In this document: positions 6,533 to 14,273 of the stretch, in pieces | Position numbering within the stretch: position 1 is the stretch's first letter | How the letters are laid out: every line of letters begins with the position of its first letter | NCBI GenBank assembly: GCA_035626515.1 | Contig: DASPNM010000031.1 | Coordinates: forward strand, 1-64,000 | DNA length: 64,000 nt | Origin: DASPNM01 sp035626515 | GTDB taxonomy: Bacteria > Bacteroidota > Bacteroidia > Chitinophagales > Chitinophagaceae | Reading direction: 5' to 3' | Position numbers and translations under genes: made by a program | Notes under the pieces: model-generated | Seen by the model: only the letters and a program-made list of their open reading frames with translations | Told to the model about the DNA's origin: nothing | Databases searched by the model: none

Positions 6533-7720
6533 ATGGCTGCCCCGATCAAGTGCCCGAACTGTGGGAACGAATTCGAACCCAGCGACCACATCCGCCTGGA
6601 AATAGAAAAGAACCTGCGCGCCCGCGCCGAGGAATGGAAGCAAAAAAAAGAAAGAGAATTTTCCGAAGAGAAAGCCAGGCTGCAGCAGCAGCTTGAGGAA
6701 TCGCTGCGTCGCAGCATTTCGCAGGATTATGAACAGCAGCTTCGTTTGCTCCGGCAGAACACGACGGAGATTGAAGAAAAGCTGAAGCAGGCCCGCCTGC
6801 AGCAGGTGGATTTTCTCCGGAAGGAACAGGAACTGAAGACCCGGGAGGCTGAGCTGGAATTGCATTTGCAGAAGCAGCTTCACCTCGAACGGGACCGGCT
6901 CGCCGAAGAGATCCGAAAAGTCGAAGAGCAACGTGTTGCCGCGCGCGAAACGGAATATCAGCTCCGGCTGAAAGAACTCGAAAAGCAGCTTGACGACCAA
7001 CGCCGGCTGGCTGATGAAATGCGCCGCAAGGCGGAACAGGGCAGCATGCAACTGCAGGGGGAAGTGCAGGAACTTGCCCTCGAGGAGTTGCTACGGAATT
7101 CGTTTCCCTTTGACCACGTGAGTGAGGTCGGCAAAGGCGTGCGCGGGGCGGATTGCATCCACACCGTCCGCAACAACCTCGGGCAGGAATGCGGGAAGAT
7201 CATTTACGAAAGCAAACGCACCAGCAGCTTTTCCGCCGACTGGATCGACAAGCTAAAAGCAGATATGCGCAGCCTCGGCGCCGACATTGCCGTGCTCGTA
7301 ACCCGCACCATGCCCCGGGATATGGACTGCTTCGGAATCCGCGACGGCGTTTGGATCTGCTCCTTCCCGGAAGTGAAAGCCCTCGCCGGTGTGTTGCGAG
7401 ACGGGGTGATCCGGGTTTATCATACTGCGAAAAGCCGGGAAAACAAGGGCGACAAAATGCATCTGCTCTACGACTATCTGACCAGCAATGAATTTGCGGA
7501 GCAATGGAAAGCCATGCGCGAAGGATTTCTCGCCATGAAACATTCCATTCAGCGCGAGCGGGACGCGATGGAAAAGTTATGGAAGGCCCGCGAGAAGCAG
7601 CTGGAAAAAGTGCTTCTCAGCGCAGCCCACATCCGCGGATCGATCGAAGGAATTTCCGGGAAGGAAGTTGACCTCAACCTCCTGGAGAACGGCCAGGAAA
7701 ATCTTAACGGCGAAGAATAA
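6533..7720 (+). CDS. DUF2130 family protein
   Basis: A 395-residue protein: zinc-ribbon-like start (CPNCGNEFEP, Cys7 and Cys10), a long charged coiled coil (about 25-175, heptads of Glu/Gln/Arg/Leu), and a C-terminal DUF2130 domain (about 180-380). The C-terminal domain contains YESKRTSSFSADWIDKLKAD; the E-x-K in a beta strand after an acidic stretch (RGADCIH) resembles PD-(D/E)XK nuclease folds, which is my inference. The family has no established function. Start chosen at the first ATG, which directly precedes the conserved CxxC. Stands alone; the next gene is convergent, 4 nt away. Confidence 0.85.
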   Translation: MAAPIKCPNCGNEFEPSDHIRLEIEKNLRARAEEWKQKKEREFSEEKARLQQQLEESLRRSISQDYEQQLRLLRQNTTEIEEKLKQARLQQVDFLRKEQELKTREAELELHLQKQLHLERDRLAEEIRKVEEQRVAARETEYQLRLKELEKQLDDQRRLADEMRRKAEQGSMQLQGEVQELALEELLRNSFPFDHVSEVGKGVRGADCIHTVRNNLGQECGKIIYESKRTSSFSADWIDKLKADMRSLGADIAVLVTRTMPRDMDCFGIRDGVWICSFPEVKALAGVLRDGVIRVYHTAKSRENKGDKMHLLYDYLTSNEFAEQWKAMREGFLAMKHSIQRERDAMEKLWKAREKQLEKVLLSAAHIRGSIEGISGKEVDLNLLENGQENLNGEE

Positions 7721-7724
7721 GATC

Positions 7725-8333
7725 TCAGCTGCAGACCCAGGCAAGTGCTATTCCTTCCAGCCAGCGGTAATGCACTTGAAGGGCAGTATCGGCTTTGCTG
7801 AAATAGCCGCGAATAACCTCCGCTTTTTCATCCATTTCCTGCAGACGGATGTCTTCTTTGAAATCCACACCCGCCTCACCGTACCATTTAAAGACCGCTT
7901 CTTTCGCGCTCCAAAGTAGCGTCAACATCTGTGCTTCGCCGGCGTGGCGAAAACGGCGGCGCTCCGATTCTCCCAGAAATTTTTCGCCGAGCTTCAGGAT
8001 TTTTCGATGGGGAACTTCAATATCCACGCCGACCCGTTTGTTGCGGCTCACTAATGCCGCGGCATAATCGTCGCAGTGGGAGATTGAGAAATGATATTGT
8101 TCATCATGCAGGAAGGGGCGGCGGGTGTCGGCGATCCGTATCAGGTCGTAGGGAAAATCCGGAAAAAGATATTGCAAAAGGAACCTTCCCGCCAGGTGCT
8201 GCAACCGTTTATGCGGATGCGTCACATCCCTGTGCAGGGGCACATTATTTTTGAAGAATTCTTCGGCCTCCTCGATCTTCCAGATCCCCAACCGGGTGAA
8301 ATCGTCAACTTGTTGTTGATAAAAAATGGGCAA
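7725..8333 (-). CDS. 4'-phosphopantetheinyl transferase superfamily protein
   Basis: A 202-residue Sfp/AcpT-type enzyme that transfers the phosphopantetheine arm of coenzyme A onto a serine of acyl or peptidyl carrier proteins. Motifs: FSISHCDDYAAALVS (82-96), Mg-binding GVDIE (102-106) and WSAKEAVFKWYG (141-152). The length is that of the compact two-domain (pseudo-dimer) type. It would modify the fatty acid synthase carrier protein or a secondary-metabolite carrier; no carrier protein gene is nearby. It ends 4 nt from the convergent DUF2130 gene. Confidence 0.9.
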   Translation of the reverse strand: MPIFYQQQVDDFTRLGIWKIEEAEEFFKNNVPLHRDVTHPHKRLQHLAGRFLLQYLFPDFPYDLIRIADTRRPFLHDEQYHFSISHCDDYAAALVSRNKRVGVDIEVPHRKILKLGEKFLGESERRRFRHAGEAQMLTLLWSAKEAVFKWYGEAGVDFKEDIRLQEMDEKAEVIRGYFSKADTALQVHYRWLEGIALAWVCS

Positions 8334-8428
8334 CGAACTGATTTTAGAGTTAAAATTGCAGGGATTGATAAATACGAAATAATTTACCGCATTTACAAAT
8401 TAACCAATTAACGGATTAACGAGACCTA

Positions 8429-8965
8429 ATGATACTCTCCGACCTCAGGATACTGCACGAAATGGACAAAGGCACGATCAGGATCCGGCCCTACGACCGG
8501 GAATGCCTGGGCAGCAATTCCTACGACGTGCACCTGGGGAAATGGCTGGCGACGTACAACGAATATATTCTCGACGCAAAAAAACACAACCAGATCAACT
8601 ATTTTGAAATTCCAGAGGACGGATTCGTTCTCTATCCCCATATCTTTTATCTCGGGGTGACGGAAGAATACACGGAAACTCACGCCCACGTTCCTTTCCT
8701 CGAGGGAAAGTCATCCACCGGCAGACTTGGGATCGACATTCACGCCACCGCGGGAAAGGGCGACGTCGGATTCTGCGGGCACTGGACCCTCGAGATTTCC
8801 GTAAAACAGCCGGTTAAAGTATACCGCGGCATGCCGGTGGGACAGCTCATCTATTTCAACGTCGAAGGCGAGACAGGGGTGAAGTACAATGAAAAAAAGA
8901 ACGCTAAATACAGCGGCCAGCCGGATAAGCCGGTAGAGAGTATGATGTGGAAAAATAATTTCTAA
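8429..8965 (+). CDS. dcd: dCTP deaminase
   Basis: A 178-residue trimeric dUTPase-fold enzyme that deaminates dCTP to dUTP, feeding dTTP synthesis. Evidence: start MILSDLRIL, SNSYDVHLG (29-37), the family signature EGKSSTGRLGI (92-102) and the catalytic Glu122 in WTLEISV. It lacks the extra residues of the bifunctional dCTP deaminase/dUTPase as far as can be judged. Stands alone after a divergent promoter region; the spacer downstream starts with an 18-unit heptamer array right at the stop codon. Confidence 0.93.
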   Translation: MILSDLRILHEMDKGTIRIRPYDRECLGSNSYDVHLGKWLATYNEYILDAKKHNQINYFEIPEDGFVLYPHIFYLGVTEEYTETHAHVPFLEGKSSTGRLGIDIHATAGKGDVGFCGHWTLEISVKQPVKVYRGMPVGQLIYFNVEGETGVKYNEKKNAKYSGQPDKPVESMMWKNNF

Positions 8966-9091
8966 AGTCGGAGGACGGAAGACCGCAGTCGGAAGAACTC
9001 GGGAGTCGACCCCGCACCCCGCACCCCCTCTCCCACATCTCACATCCCACATCCCACATCCAACATCCCACATCCCACCCCGCACCTCGCA
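8966..9091. repeat. 18-unit degenerate heptanucleotide array
   Basis: The 126 nt directly after the dcd stop codon divide exactly into 18 heptamers in one phase. The unit drifts: AGTCGGA, GGACGGA, AGAACTC, GGGAGTC, then CACCCCG, CATCCCA (four times), CATCCAA, finally CCTCGCA. No indel breaks the phase. Confidence 0.85.
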
Positions 9092-9100
9092 GCGCGCGAC

Positions 9101-10213
9101 TTAAATCGCCTCTATCCCGAATTTTTTGTAGTAAGCAATCAGCCACGACACCACTTCATTGTACGTTCTCTTACCCGCCGGCTGGTTATTCGCCTTCAGG
9201 TACTGGCCGTAAAACCACATGACTGCCTGTTCCACCGGGTTTTTGTGACGACGCAGGAATTCACGCAATTCCCTGGTATCTGCAATCACCTGCGGATGCA
9301 GCCCCTGCTGGAAGCTTCGGGCGAGGGCGCTGTCGCGACGGGCAATTTCGCCAACTGCGTAATTGTACATGTCGAAATAAATGGAATAACGGAATGCGTT
9401 TGCCGGATGGAGGCGGCACGCGAGAAAGCCGACAAAATTGGCCTCGTTTTCTTTCGCATAGCCAACCTGGTGGGCGATCTCGTGGCTGGCAATAAACGGT
9501 TCGATGAACCTCGGTACGGTGGTATTCACCTGTCCTTCCCCCGAAAATGGGTTGTAATATCCCTGGAAGCCCAGATAATTGCCAAGATAGCTGAAGAACG
9601 ACGGCTTCAGTGATTTGGGAGAATATCGAAGAAACGGATATTGCTCTGCAGCCCGCAGGTAACCTTCGCCGGCAGACCGGAACAAAACTTTTTTCCTGTT
9701 GAACGAATCCCGCTCGGCCTCGGTGACCCGCTCTGCATAGTAATTCACTTTTTGCTGCAGCACCCGGGCGAGCGTGTCCAGGTCCTGCAGGTTGTAGGGT
9801 TTGACGTCAAGCCCCAGCTGGTAGGCGATCCCGCGGCGATCGTAGTTGAGTCCCCACAGCAGGTTGAAGAACACATATAAAAAAAGTAAGAAGAAGATGC
9901 CCTGCTGCAATCCGGCCACAAAATAGCGGCGGGTCAGCTTTCGCCGGATCAGGGTCTGAAAAAACCGGAAAGTTTTGTATCCGATGAGGATGAGCAGGGC
10001 CGCGTAAAACAGGTCCCCGACACTGAACGGGAGCCACCCGAAGAGGACTCGCTGTGCCCGCGAAACTATGGGGTAGATCCCATTGCTGTAGTTGTTTTCC
10101 ACCCACCCCGGATACCAGGATATCCACTTGATCAGAATGGTCCCGACGATGAGAGCCACCCAACTCCAGCTCTTCATGAGCCGGGCAAACAGGCGGGAGA
10201 TGAGGTTCTGCAA
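9101..10213 (-). CDS. DUF3810 family membrane protein with zinc-peptidase motif
   Basis: A 370-residue protein with about three N-terminal membrane segments (18-36, 65-82, 101-120) and a C-terminal domain that holds HEIAHQVGYAKENEANF (244-260). HExxH is the classic zinc-metallopeptidase signature, and the second Glu (256 or 258) could be the third ligand, so a membrane-anchored peptidase is likely, though the family has no proven activity. Located alone on the minus strand, with the DUF177-rpmF-plsX cluster divergent. Confidence 0.85.
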   Translation of the reverse strand: MQNLISRLFARLMKSWSWVALIVGTILIKWISWYPGWVENNYSNGIYPIVSRAQRVLFGWLPFSVGDLFYAALLILIGYKTFRFFQTLIRRKLTRRYFVAGLQQGIFFLLFLYVFFNLLWGLNYDRRGIAYQLGLDVKPYNLQDLDTLARVLQQKVNYYAERVTEAERDSFNRKKVLFRSAGEGYLRAAEQYPFLRYSPKSLKPSFFSYLGNYLGFQGYYNPFSGEGQVNTTVPRFIEPFIASHEIAHQVGYAKENEANFVGFLACRLHPANAFRYSIYFDMYNYAVGEIARRDSALARSFQQGLHPQVIADTRELREFLRRHKNPVEQAVMWFYGQYLKANNQPAGKRTYNEVVSWLIAYYKKFGIEAI

Positions 10214-10310
10214 GTTGCGAGGTTTAACAATACTAAAAATCAGGGCGTTAATATAAGCCTGCAGGCGGAAAATAATCCAATTTATCCTCCAAATTTCGGC
10301 ATCAAAACCC

Positions 10311-10318
10311 TACCTTTG
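10311..10318 (+). promoter_or_regulatory. -7 element TACCTTTG of the DUF177-rpmF-plsX cluster
   Basis: TACCTTTG matches TAnnTTTG and lies 39 nt before the ATG at 10358. No clear -33 TTTG. Confidence 0.6.
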
Positions 10319-10357
10319 CCGCCCCGTACCGGATGATCGCAGGTTAAAGTTTCGCTT

Positions 10358-10900
10358 ATGAACCGTCGCAGGGATTACGAGATTGCGTTTGTTGGACTGA
10401 AACCCGGGGTTCATGAGTTCAACTTTCAGATTGACGACCGGTTTTTCCTGGAATTCCAGGAGCAGGACTTCCAGAACTGCCGGGCCCACGTGAAACTCCG
10501 GCTCGAAAAGAACAGCAGCTTTATGCTGCTCAACTTTGAGATCGGGGGAACCGCGGATGTGACCTGCGACCGTTGCAACAGCCGCCTTCCGCTGGAACTC
10601 TGGGATGAGTTCCGGCTGACGGTGAAGATGGTGGAGGATCCGCAGGCGCACAACGAACAGGAAGACGACCCGGATGTGAATTACATCGGCCACGGCGAGA
10701 CGCACCTGGACGTAAGCGGATGGATCTATGAATTCATCAATCTCAGCATTCCGATGCAGAAGACCTGCCGGTTTGAAGCGATGGATGGCCCCTACTGCAA
10801 CCCGGAGGCGAGGGAGGTCTTGAAAAAAATGAAAGCCGATCCCGGCGACCAGTCCAACCCGATCTGGAAGGGGCTGGAAAAATTCCGGGACCTGGAATAA
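10358..10900 (+). CDS. DUF177 (YceD-like) protein
   Basis: A 180-residue member of the DUF177/YceD family, found almost always upstream of rpmF; in bacteria and plants the family is linked to 23S rRNA accumulation. Visible: CDRC (Cys70, Cys73) in the conserved VTCDRCNSRLPLE, a second cysteine pair further on (Cys145, Cys154), and the conserved end SNPIWKGLEKF (the family pattern DPRWxxL). It is the first gene of the cluster with rpmF (28 nt downstream) and plsX, the usual ribosome plus fatty acid gene order. Confidence 0.88.
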   Translation: MNRRRDYEIAFVGLKPGVHEFNFQIDDRFFLEFQEQDFQNCRAHVKLRLEKNSSFMLLNFEIGGTADVTCDRCNSRLPLELWDEFRLTVKMVEDPQAHNEQEDDPDVNYIGHGETHLDVSGWIYEFINLSIPMQKTCRFEAMDGPYCNPEAREVLKKMKADPGDQSNPIWKGLEKFRDLE

Positions 10901-10928
10901 ACTTATTTCACTGATAATCTTTTGAGTC

Positions 10929-11129
10929 ATGCCAAACCCGAAACGCAGGCACAGCCAGCAAAGAAGCGCGAAACGGAGAACGCATTATAAGGCCACTTCG
11001 GCCACCCTTTCTACCGACAAGGCAACCGGCGAACTGCACGTACGCCACCGGGCGCACGTCAGCGAGGGCAAACTCTACTACAAGGGAAAGCTTGTTGCAG
11101 AGAAATCGCCGGTTAAGAGAACAAACTGA
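10929..11129 (+). CDS. rpmF: 50S ribosomal protein L32
   Basis: A 66-residue basic protein that starts MPNPKRRHSQQRSAKRRTHY, the diagnostic L32 N-terminus, with the conserved HVRHRAH motif. It lacks the four zinc cysteines present in some L32 forms, as is common in Bacteroidota. Located between DUF177 and plsX. Confidence 0.96.
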   Translation: MPNPKRRHSQQRSAKRRTHYKATSATLSTDKATGELHVRHRAHVSEGKLYYKGKLVAEKSPVKRTN

Positions 11130-11178
11130 CCTTCTGGCTCGCGCCGCCCCTCGCGGGATTTTCTTATTTTGACCTCTT

Positions 11179-12105
11179 ATGCGGATCGGCCTTGATATGA
11201 TGGGCGGAGACTTCGCGCCTGCGGAAACCGTGAAAGCGGTCAGCCTGTTTCTTTCTTCCAATAAGGATGTAACAATTCTGGAACTGATCGGCGATTGCAG
11301 CCGGCTGGACGGTATAGCAGAGTCGGACCGAGTGTCCATCCTACACGCTTCCGAGATGATCGACATGCACGACTCCCCTACCCGCGCGCTCCGGGACAAA
11401 CCTCGGTCGTCTATTGCAATCGGGCTTCAGCGCCTCGCCAGCGGAGACATCGACGCCTTCATCAGCGCAGGCAACACAGGGGCCATGCTCGTGGGTTCGT
11501 TGTTCAGCATCCGTCCGCTCGAAGGCGTACTTCGCCCCGCTATTCCCACTCTTTTCCCGAAAACGAATGGCAAAGCCGGGCTCATAGTAGATGTAGGGCT
11601 TAATGCCGATTGCAAACCCGAGCACCTGAATCAGTTTGCGATCATGGGGTCAGTGTACGCGCAGCTCATTCTTGGAATCGACAACCCGCGGGTTGCGCTG
11701 ATCAACGTGGGCGAAGAAGAGGGAAAGGGCAATTTGCTCACCCAATCGGCGTACCCGCTCCTCAGGGAAAACCGGCACATCCATTTTGTGGGAAACATCG
11801 AAGGCCGGCACCTGTTGCTCGATAAAGCAGACGTCATGGTGTGCGAAGGATTTACGGGAAATGTGATATTAAAATTCGCTGAATCACTTTATGAGGTCGC
11901 ACGCAACCGCGGACTACAGGATGAATACTTCGACCGCTTCAACTTTGAAAATTACGGTGGCACGCCCATTCTCGGTGTTTCCAAGCCAATCATCATCGGC
12001 CACGGCATTTCGCATGCGCGGGCGTTTGTGAACATGATTCACCTGGCGCAGCAGATTCTGGAAAAAAACGTAATGGAAAAAATGAAAGAGGAACTCCAAT
12101 CTTAA
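11179..12105 (+). CDS. plsX: phosphate acyltransferase PlsX
   Basis: A 308-residue peripheral membrane enzyme that converts acyl-ACP to acyl phosphate, the first step of phospholipid synthesis with PlsY. Evidence: start MRIGLDMMGGDFAP, SAGNTGAML, LIVDVGLNADCKPEHL, NVGEEEGKGN and CEGFTGNVILK, all typical PlsX blocks in order. Conventional fabH does not follow; the next gene is unrelated. Start ATG is 49 nt after rpmF. Confidence 0.96.
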   Translation: MRIGLDMMGGDFAPAETVKAVSLFLSSNKDVTILELIGDCSRLDGIAESDRVSILHASEMIDMHDSPTRALRDKPRSSIAIGLQRLASGDIDAFISAGNTGAMLVGSLFSIRPLEGVLRPAIPTLFPKTNGKAGLIVDVGLNADCKPEHLNQFAIMGSVYAQLILGIDNPRVALINVGEEEGKGNLLTQSAYPLLRENRHIHFVGNIEGRHLLLDKADVMVCEGFTGNVILKFAESLYEVARNRGLQDEYFDRFNFENYGGTPILGVSKPIIIGHGISHARAFVNMIHLAQQILEKNVMEKMKEELQS

Positions 12106-12169
12106 AATTTCTTTAAGGCCTTGGGCCGCGACCGATCAATTCGTAAATTGCTCTGCTTTTCCGAACCGA

Positions 12170-13225
12170 ATGAACCCATTAAAATTCTTAGTCACCATCC
12201 TCCTGGTCACGCAGTTGCTCACCGGGAGCACAGCCGGCCCTGTCTTTTCGGGTTACCTTCCGCGCACCACTACTATTTACCACAAGCTGGGCGAAACGGT
12301 CGTGCAGATACATGTAAGCCAGTACGGCGATACCGACGACCTTGTATTTATTAACCTTCATGATGATGAATACACTTCGGTTATTGCGGCGCGCAAACTG
12401 CTTGAGCGTTCGGGCGGACTGCTGATCACGATCGACAACAGGAAACAACGCAATATTCGGTTCCGTTTGCGTAATCAAACCTATACGTTTGATCCAAACC
12501 GGATTTTTTCCCGGGAAGGGGTTCGCAGCACACTTTCAGAACTCGGACGCATCAGCGCTCCGGCTGTGGATGAAGTGGAACGGTTTGGGAAACGGATCGT
12601 GCAGCTGATCCCGGCAGAGCCAAGATTTGTCATCGCGCTGCACAACAACACGGACGGGCATTTTTCGGTTCACAGTTATCGCTCGGGAAGCAACCGTTCG
12701 CGCGACGCAAAAGCGGTCAGCTACAATGCGAGACAGGACCCCGACGACCTGTTTCTCACAACCGACGAAAAACTTTACACCCAACTGGCGGCGCTTGATT
12801 ATAACGTGATCCTCCAGGACAACGAACACGCGAAAAAGGACGGCTCATTAAGCGTTTATTGTGGAGAGCGCGGCATCCGCTATTTGAATTGCGAAACTGA
12901 ACATGGGCGCACCGGGCAATATTTTGAGATGATTCTTGCCGCGCTGGACGCGATCGAAAAACTGAACACGCCGGTTTTGGCCTACCGCTACTCACTGGAA
13001 GGTTCCGAACTGCTCTCAGACGATGCGGAAGTCTATTTTGGAGAGAAAAAGCTGGGGCGTGTTTCATCCGGCCGGCTGGAGATCACTAGAAGCTTCCCGC
13101 TTTACGACAACATGGATCTCTACCTTCAATCCAAAAATCGGCGCGTGGAGATCACCATTGATCCAACGCGGCCCAAAAAGAAGCTGGATCCACGCAGCGA
13201 TGAGATAAAGATCGGCGTTCGCTGA
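12170..13225 (+). CDS. exported protein, possible zinc hydrolase, unknown function
   Basis: A 351-residue protein with an N-terminal signal sequence (MNPLKFLVTILLVTQLLTGS, cleavage near residue 22). I do not recognise a named family. FINLHDDEYTSVIAAR (about 64-79) contains H-x-x-E after a beta strand, and a later strand ends in IALHNNTDG (about 154-162); H..E...H in this order resembles zinc carboxypeptidase or succinylglutamate desuccinylase-like folds and amidohydrolases acting on cell-wall peptides. A C-terminal domain follows (YRYSLEGSELLSDDAEVYFG). Hydrolase activity is inference. Monocistronic, 64 nt after plsX. Confidence 0.7.
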   Translation: MNPLKFLVTILLVTQLLTGSTAGPVFSGYLPRTTTIYHKLGETVVQIHVSQYGDTDDLVFINLHDDEYTSVIAARKLLERSGGLLITIDNRKQRNIRFRLRNQTYTFDPNRIFSREGVRSTLSELGRISAPAVDEVERFGKRIVQLIPAEPRFVIALHNNTDGHFSVHSYRSGSNRSRDAKAVSYNARQDPDDLFLTTDEKLYTQLAALDYNVILQDNEHAKKDGSLSVYCGERGIRYLNCETEHGRTGQYFEMILAALDAIEKLNTPVLAYRYSLEGSELLSDDAEVYFGEKKLGRVSSGRLEITRSFPLYDNMDLYLQSKNRRVEITIDPTRPKKKLDPRSDEIKIGVR

Positions 13226-13392
13226 TTTTGATTCCCTGAGAACACTTTAATTCGAATTTTCAGCGTCGGTAGCTTGGCGACTGATATCGGCTGTGTCTTA
13301 TGGAGTTTGTAAAATCTTCTCCATTTTCTTTCCTTTCGCCAGTTCATCCACCAGATTGTCGAGGTACCTTACCCCTGGAAGTCAGACGTCAG
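13226..13392. other. spacer with a possible 27-codon gene relic
   Basis: Minus-strand 13298-13381 reads as an open stretch ending ...ELAKGKKMEKILQTP and a stop, with protein-like composition but no start. It may be the end of a decayed gene. Nothing else is seen here. The stretch runs into the period-8 repeat at 13393. Confidence 0.3.
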
Positions 13393-13450
13393 ATTGGTTG
13401 AATATGGTGGAATGTTGTTGAAGGGTTGACTGGTTGATTGGTTAACTGGT
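13393..13450. repeat. degenerate octanucleotide tandem repeat
   Basis: Units TTGAAGGG, TTGACTGG, TTGATTGG, TTAACTGG follow one another with period 8; same class as 6359-6420. Confidence 0.65.
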
Positions 13451-13536
13451 AGTTCGCAGAGACCGCATAACACACCGAAATTTCCTGCAGTCATCGACTA
13501 TGATAAAAAAGGAAAAATCTCGCGGACTCCCGACTG

Positions 13537-13568
13537 AAAAAAGACCTGGCGATTGCCAGGTCTTTTTT
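13537..13568 (-). terminator. strong palindromic terminator, copy distal to tRNA-Lys
   Basis: Perfect inverted repeat with arms AAAAAAGACCTGGC and GCCAGGTCTTTTTT around GATT; usable in both directions. On the minus strand it follows the duplicated tRNA-Lys 3' end at 13567-13584, so it is probably the original tRNA-Lys terminator displaced by the insertion. Confidence 0.8.
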
Positions 13569-13584
13569 CGTGACCCCGCTGGGA
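13567..13584 (-). repeat. 18-bp copy of the tRNA-Lys 3' end
   Basis: Minus-strand TCCCAGCGGGGTCACGAA is identical to 14028-14045, which comprises the last 14 nt of tRNA-Lys (T-stem 3' arm, acceptor strand, discriminator) plus four flanking nt. The remainder of a tRNA is absent here. Direct-repeat partner of the GIY-YIG insertion. Confidence 0.85.
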
Positions 13585-13599
13585 TGCCGACGCGCGACA

Positions 13600-13899
13600 T
13601 TAGTCGCGGTCGGCACCGGGACCCCGGACTTCGTCCGGGCGTCCCGGCTCGAACCTGTATTTCTCCACAAATTTTAAAAGACGTCGACGATTCAGATTCT
13701 TTAGCTTTCGTTCCAACAATATCGCTTCCTTTCGGGTCGCTTTCTCAAAGACGAGCAATACAACCCACGGTGCATAGGGAGCAGTCGACTTGTTATTTCC
13801 ACTGTTGTGCTGCTTCAATCAATCGCTCCAGTCCTTACTATAGCCAATGTAATACCGTTCGTGCCTAACGCTGTACAAAATGTAAACGGCAAATCCCAT
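13600..13899 (-). pseudogene. GIY-YIG nuclease gene with in-frame TGA
   Basis: From the ATG at 13899 the frame reads GFAVYILYSVRHERYYIGYS then KDWSD, a TGA stop at 13819-13821, and continues in the same frame LKQHNSGNNKSTAPYAPW, then VVLLVFEKATRKEAILLERK, to TAA at 13600. The two halves together are a complete GIY-YIG (UPF0213-type) domain: VYIL...YYIG core, Asn/Lys loop, and catalytic Glu in KEAILLERK. Other members have Arg at the stop position, so one CGA-to-TGA change broke the gene. No frameshift is needed. The C-terminal tail (GRPDEVRGPGADRD) is not conserved and runs into the repeat. Confidence 0.8.
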
Positions 13900-13977
13900 A
13901 ACTAAAGTCTACGCTCCAGGTCTCTCTCCATTTCCTGGTCTCTTCTGAACTCGAATCGGGCTAATCGTAATCACCCG

Positions 13978-14015
13978 AAAAAAAAAGAGAGACCTGGCAT
14001 ACGCCAAATCTCTCT
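13978..14015 (-). terminator. terminator directly after tRNA-Lys
   Basis: Minus-strand arms AGAGAGATTTGGC and GCCAGGTCTCTCT (two G-U pairs) around GTAT, followed by nine T. Begins 17 nt after the tRNA 3' end. Confidence 0.85.
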
Positions 14016-14031
14016 GTCTCGTGTCTCTTCG

Positions 14032-14104
14032 TGACCCCGCTGGGACTCGAACCCAGGGCCCCAACATTAAAAGTGTTGTGCTCTACCAACTGAGCTACGA
14101 GGTC
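14032..14104 (-). tRNA. tRNA-Lys(TTT)
   Basis: On the minus strand acceptor GACCTCG/CGGGGTC with discriminator A, D-arm GCTCAGTTGGTAGAGC, anticodon stem CAACA/TGTTG with loop CTTTTAA (anticodon TTT), T-loop TTCGAGT. 73 nt, CCA not encoded. Its last 14 nt are duplicated at 13567-13584. Confidence 0.96.
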
Positions 14105-14160
14105 CACCAACCTGTTCCCGCCGCCGGTTTCCGGCTCGTCGAACAAATTTTTTGGGAGTG

Positions 14161-14193
14161 CAAAAATACGCCCATGGCGGGTTGAGTCCAAAA
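14161..14193 (-). promoter_or_regulatory. promoter of tRNA-Lys
   Basis: Minus strand: -33 TTTTG (14189-14193) and -7 TATTTTTG (14161-14168) separated by 20 nt, a full match to the Bacteroidota primary sigma factor promoter, 57 nt before the tRNA 5' end. Confidence 0.75.
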
Positions 14194-14273
14194 GTTTTTG
14201 CCACTGCCATGCCGTCCTCTGCCGCACTGCAATAATACTGGTAAAAGGATTAGGTTTGCGGAAACAGCTGCTT

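Larger units (their letters stand above)
13567..14045 (-). mobile_element. GIY-YIG mini-island inserted at the tRNA-Lys 3' end
   Basis: A 443-nt segment (13585-14027) carrying one GIY-YIG pseudogene is bounded by an exact 18-bp direct repeat equal to the tRNA-Lys 3' end. Each repeat copy is followed, in tRNA orientation, by a related terminator hairpin (13978-14015 and 13537-13568, sharing GGC-loop-GCCAGGTCT). Such structure is the hallmark of site-specific insertion into a tRNA gene that restores the tRNA. No integrase lies inside. Confidence 0.6.

Noticed and set aside
13500..13868. 122-codon plus-strand frame over the GIY-YIG pseudogene region
   Set aside because: It runs through a perfect terminator palindrome and antisense to a recognisable GIY-YIG domain; no protein-like features.
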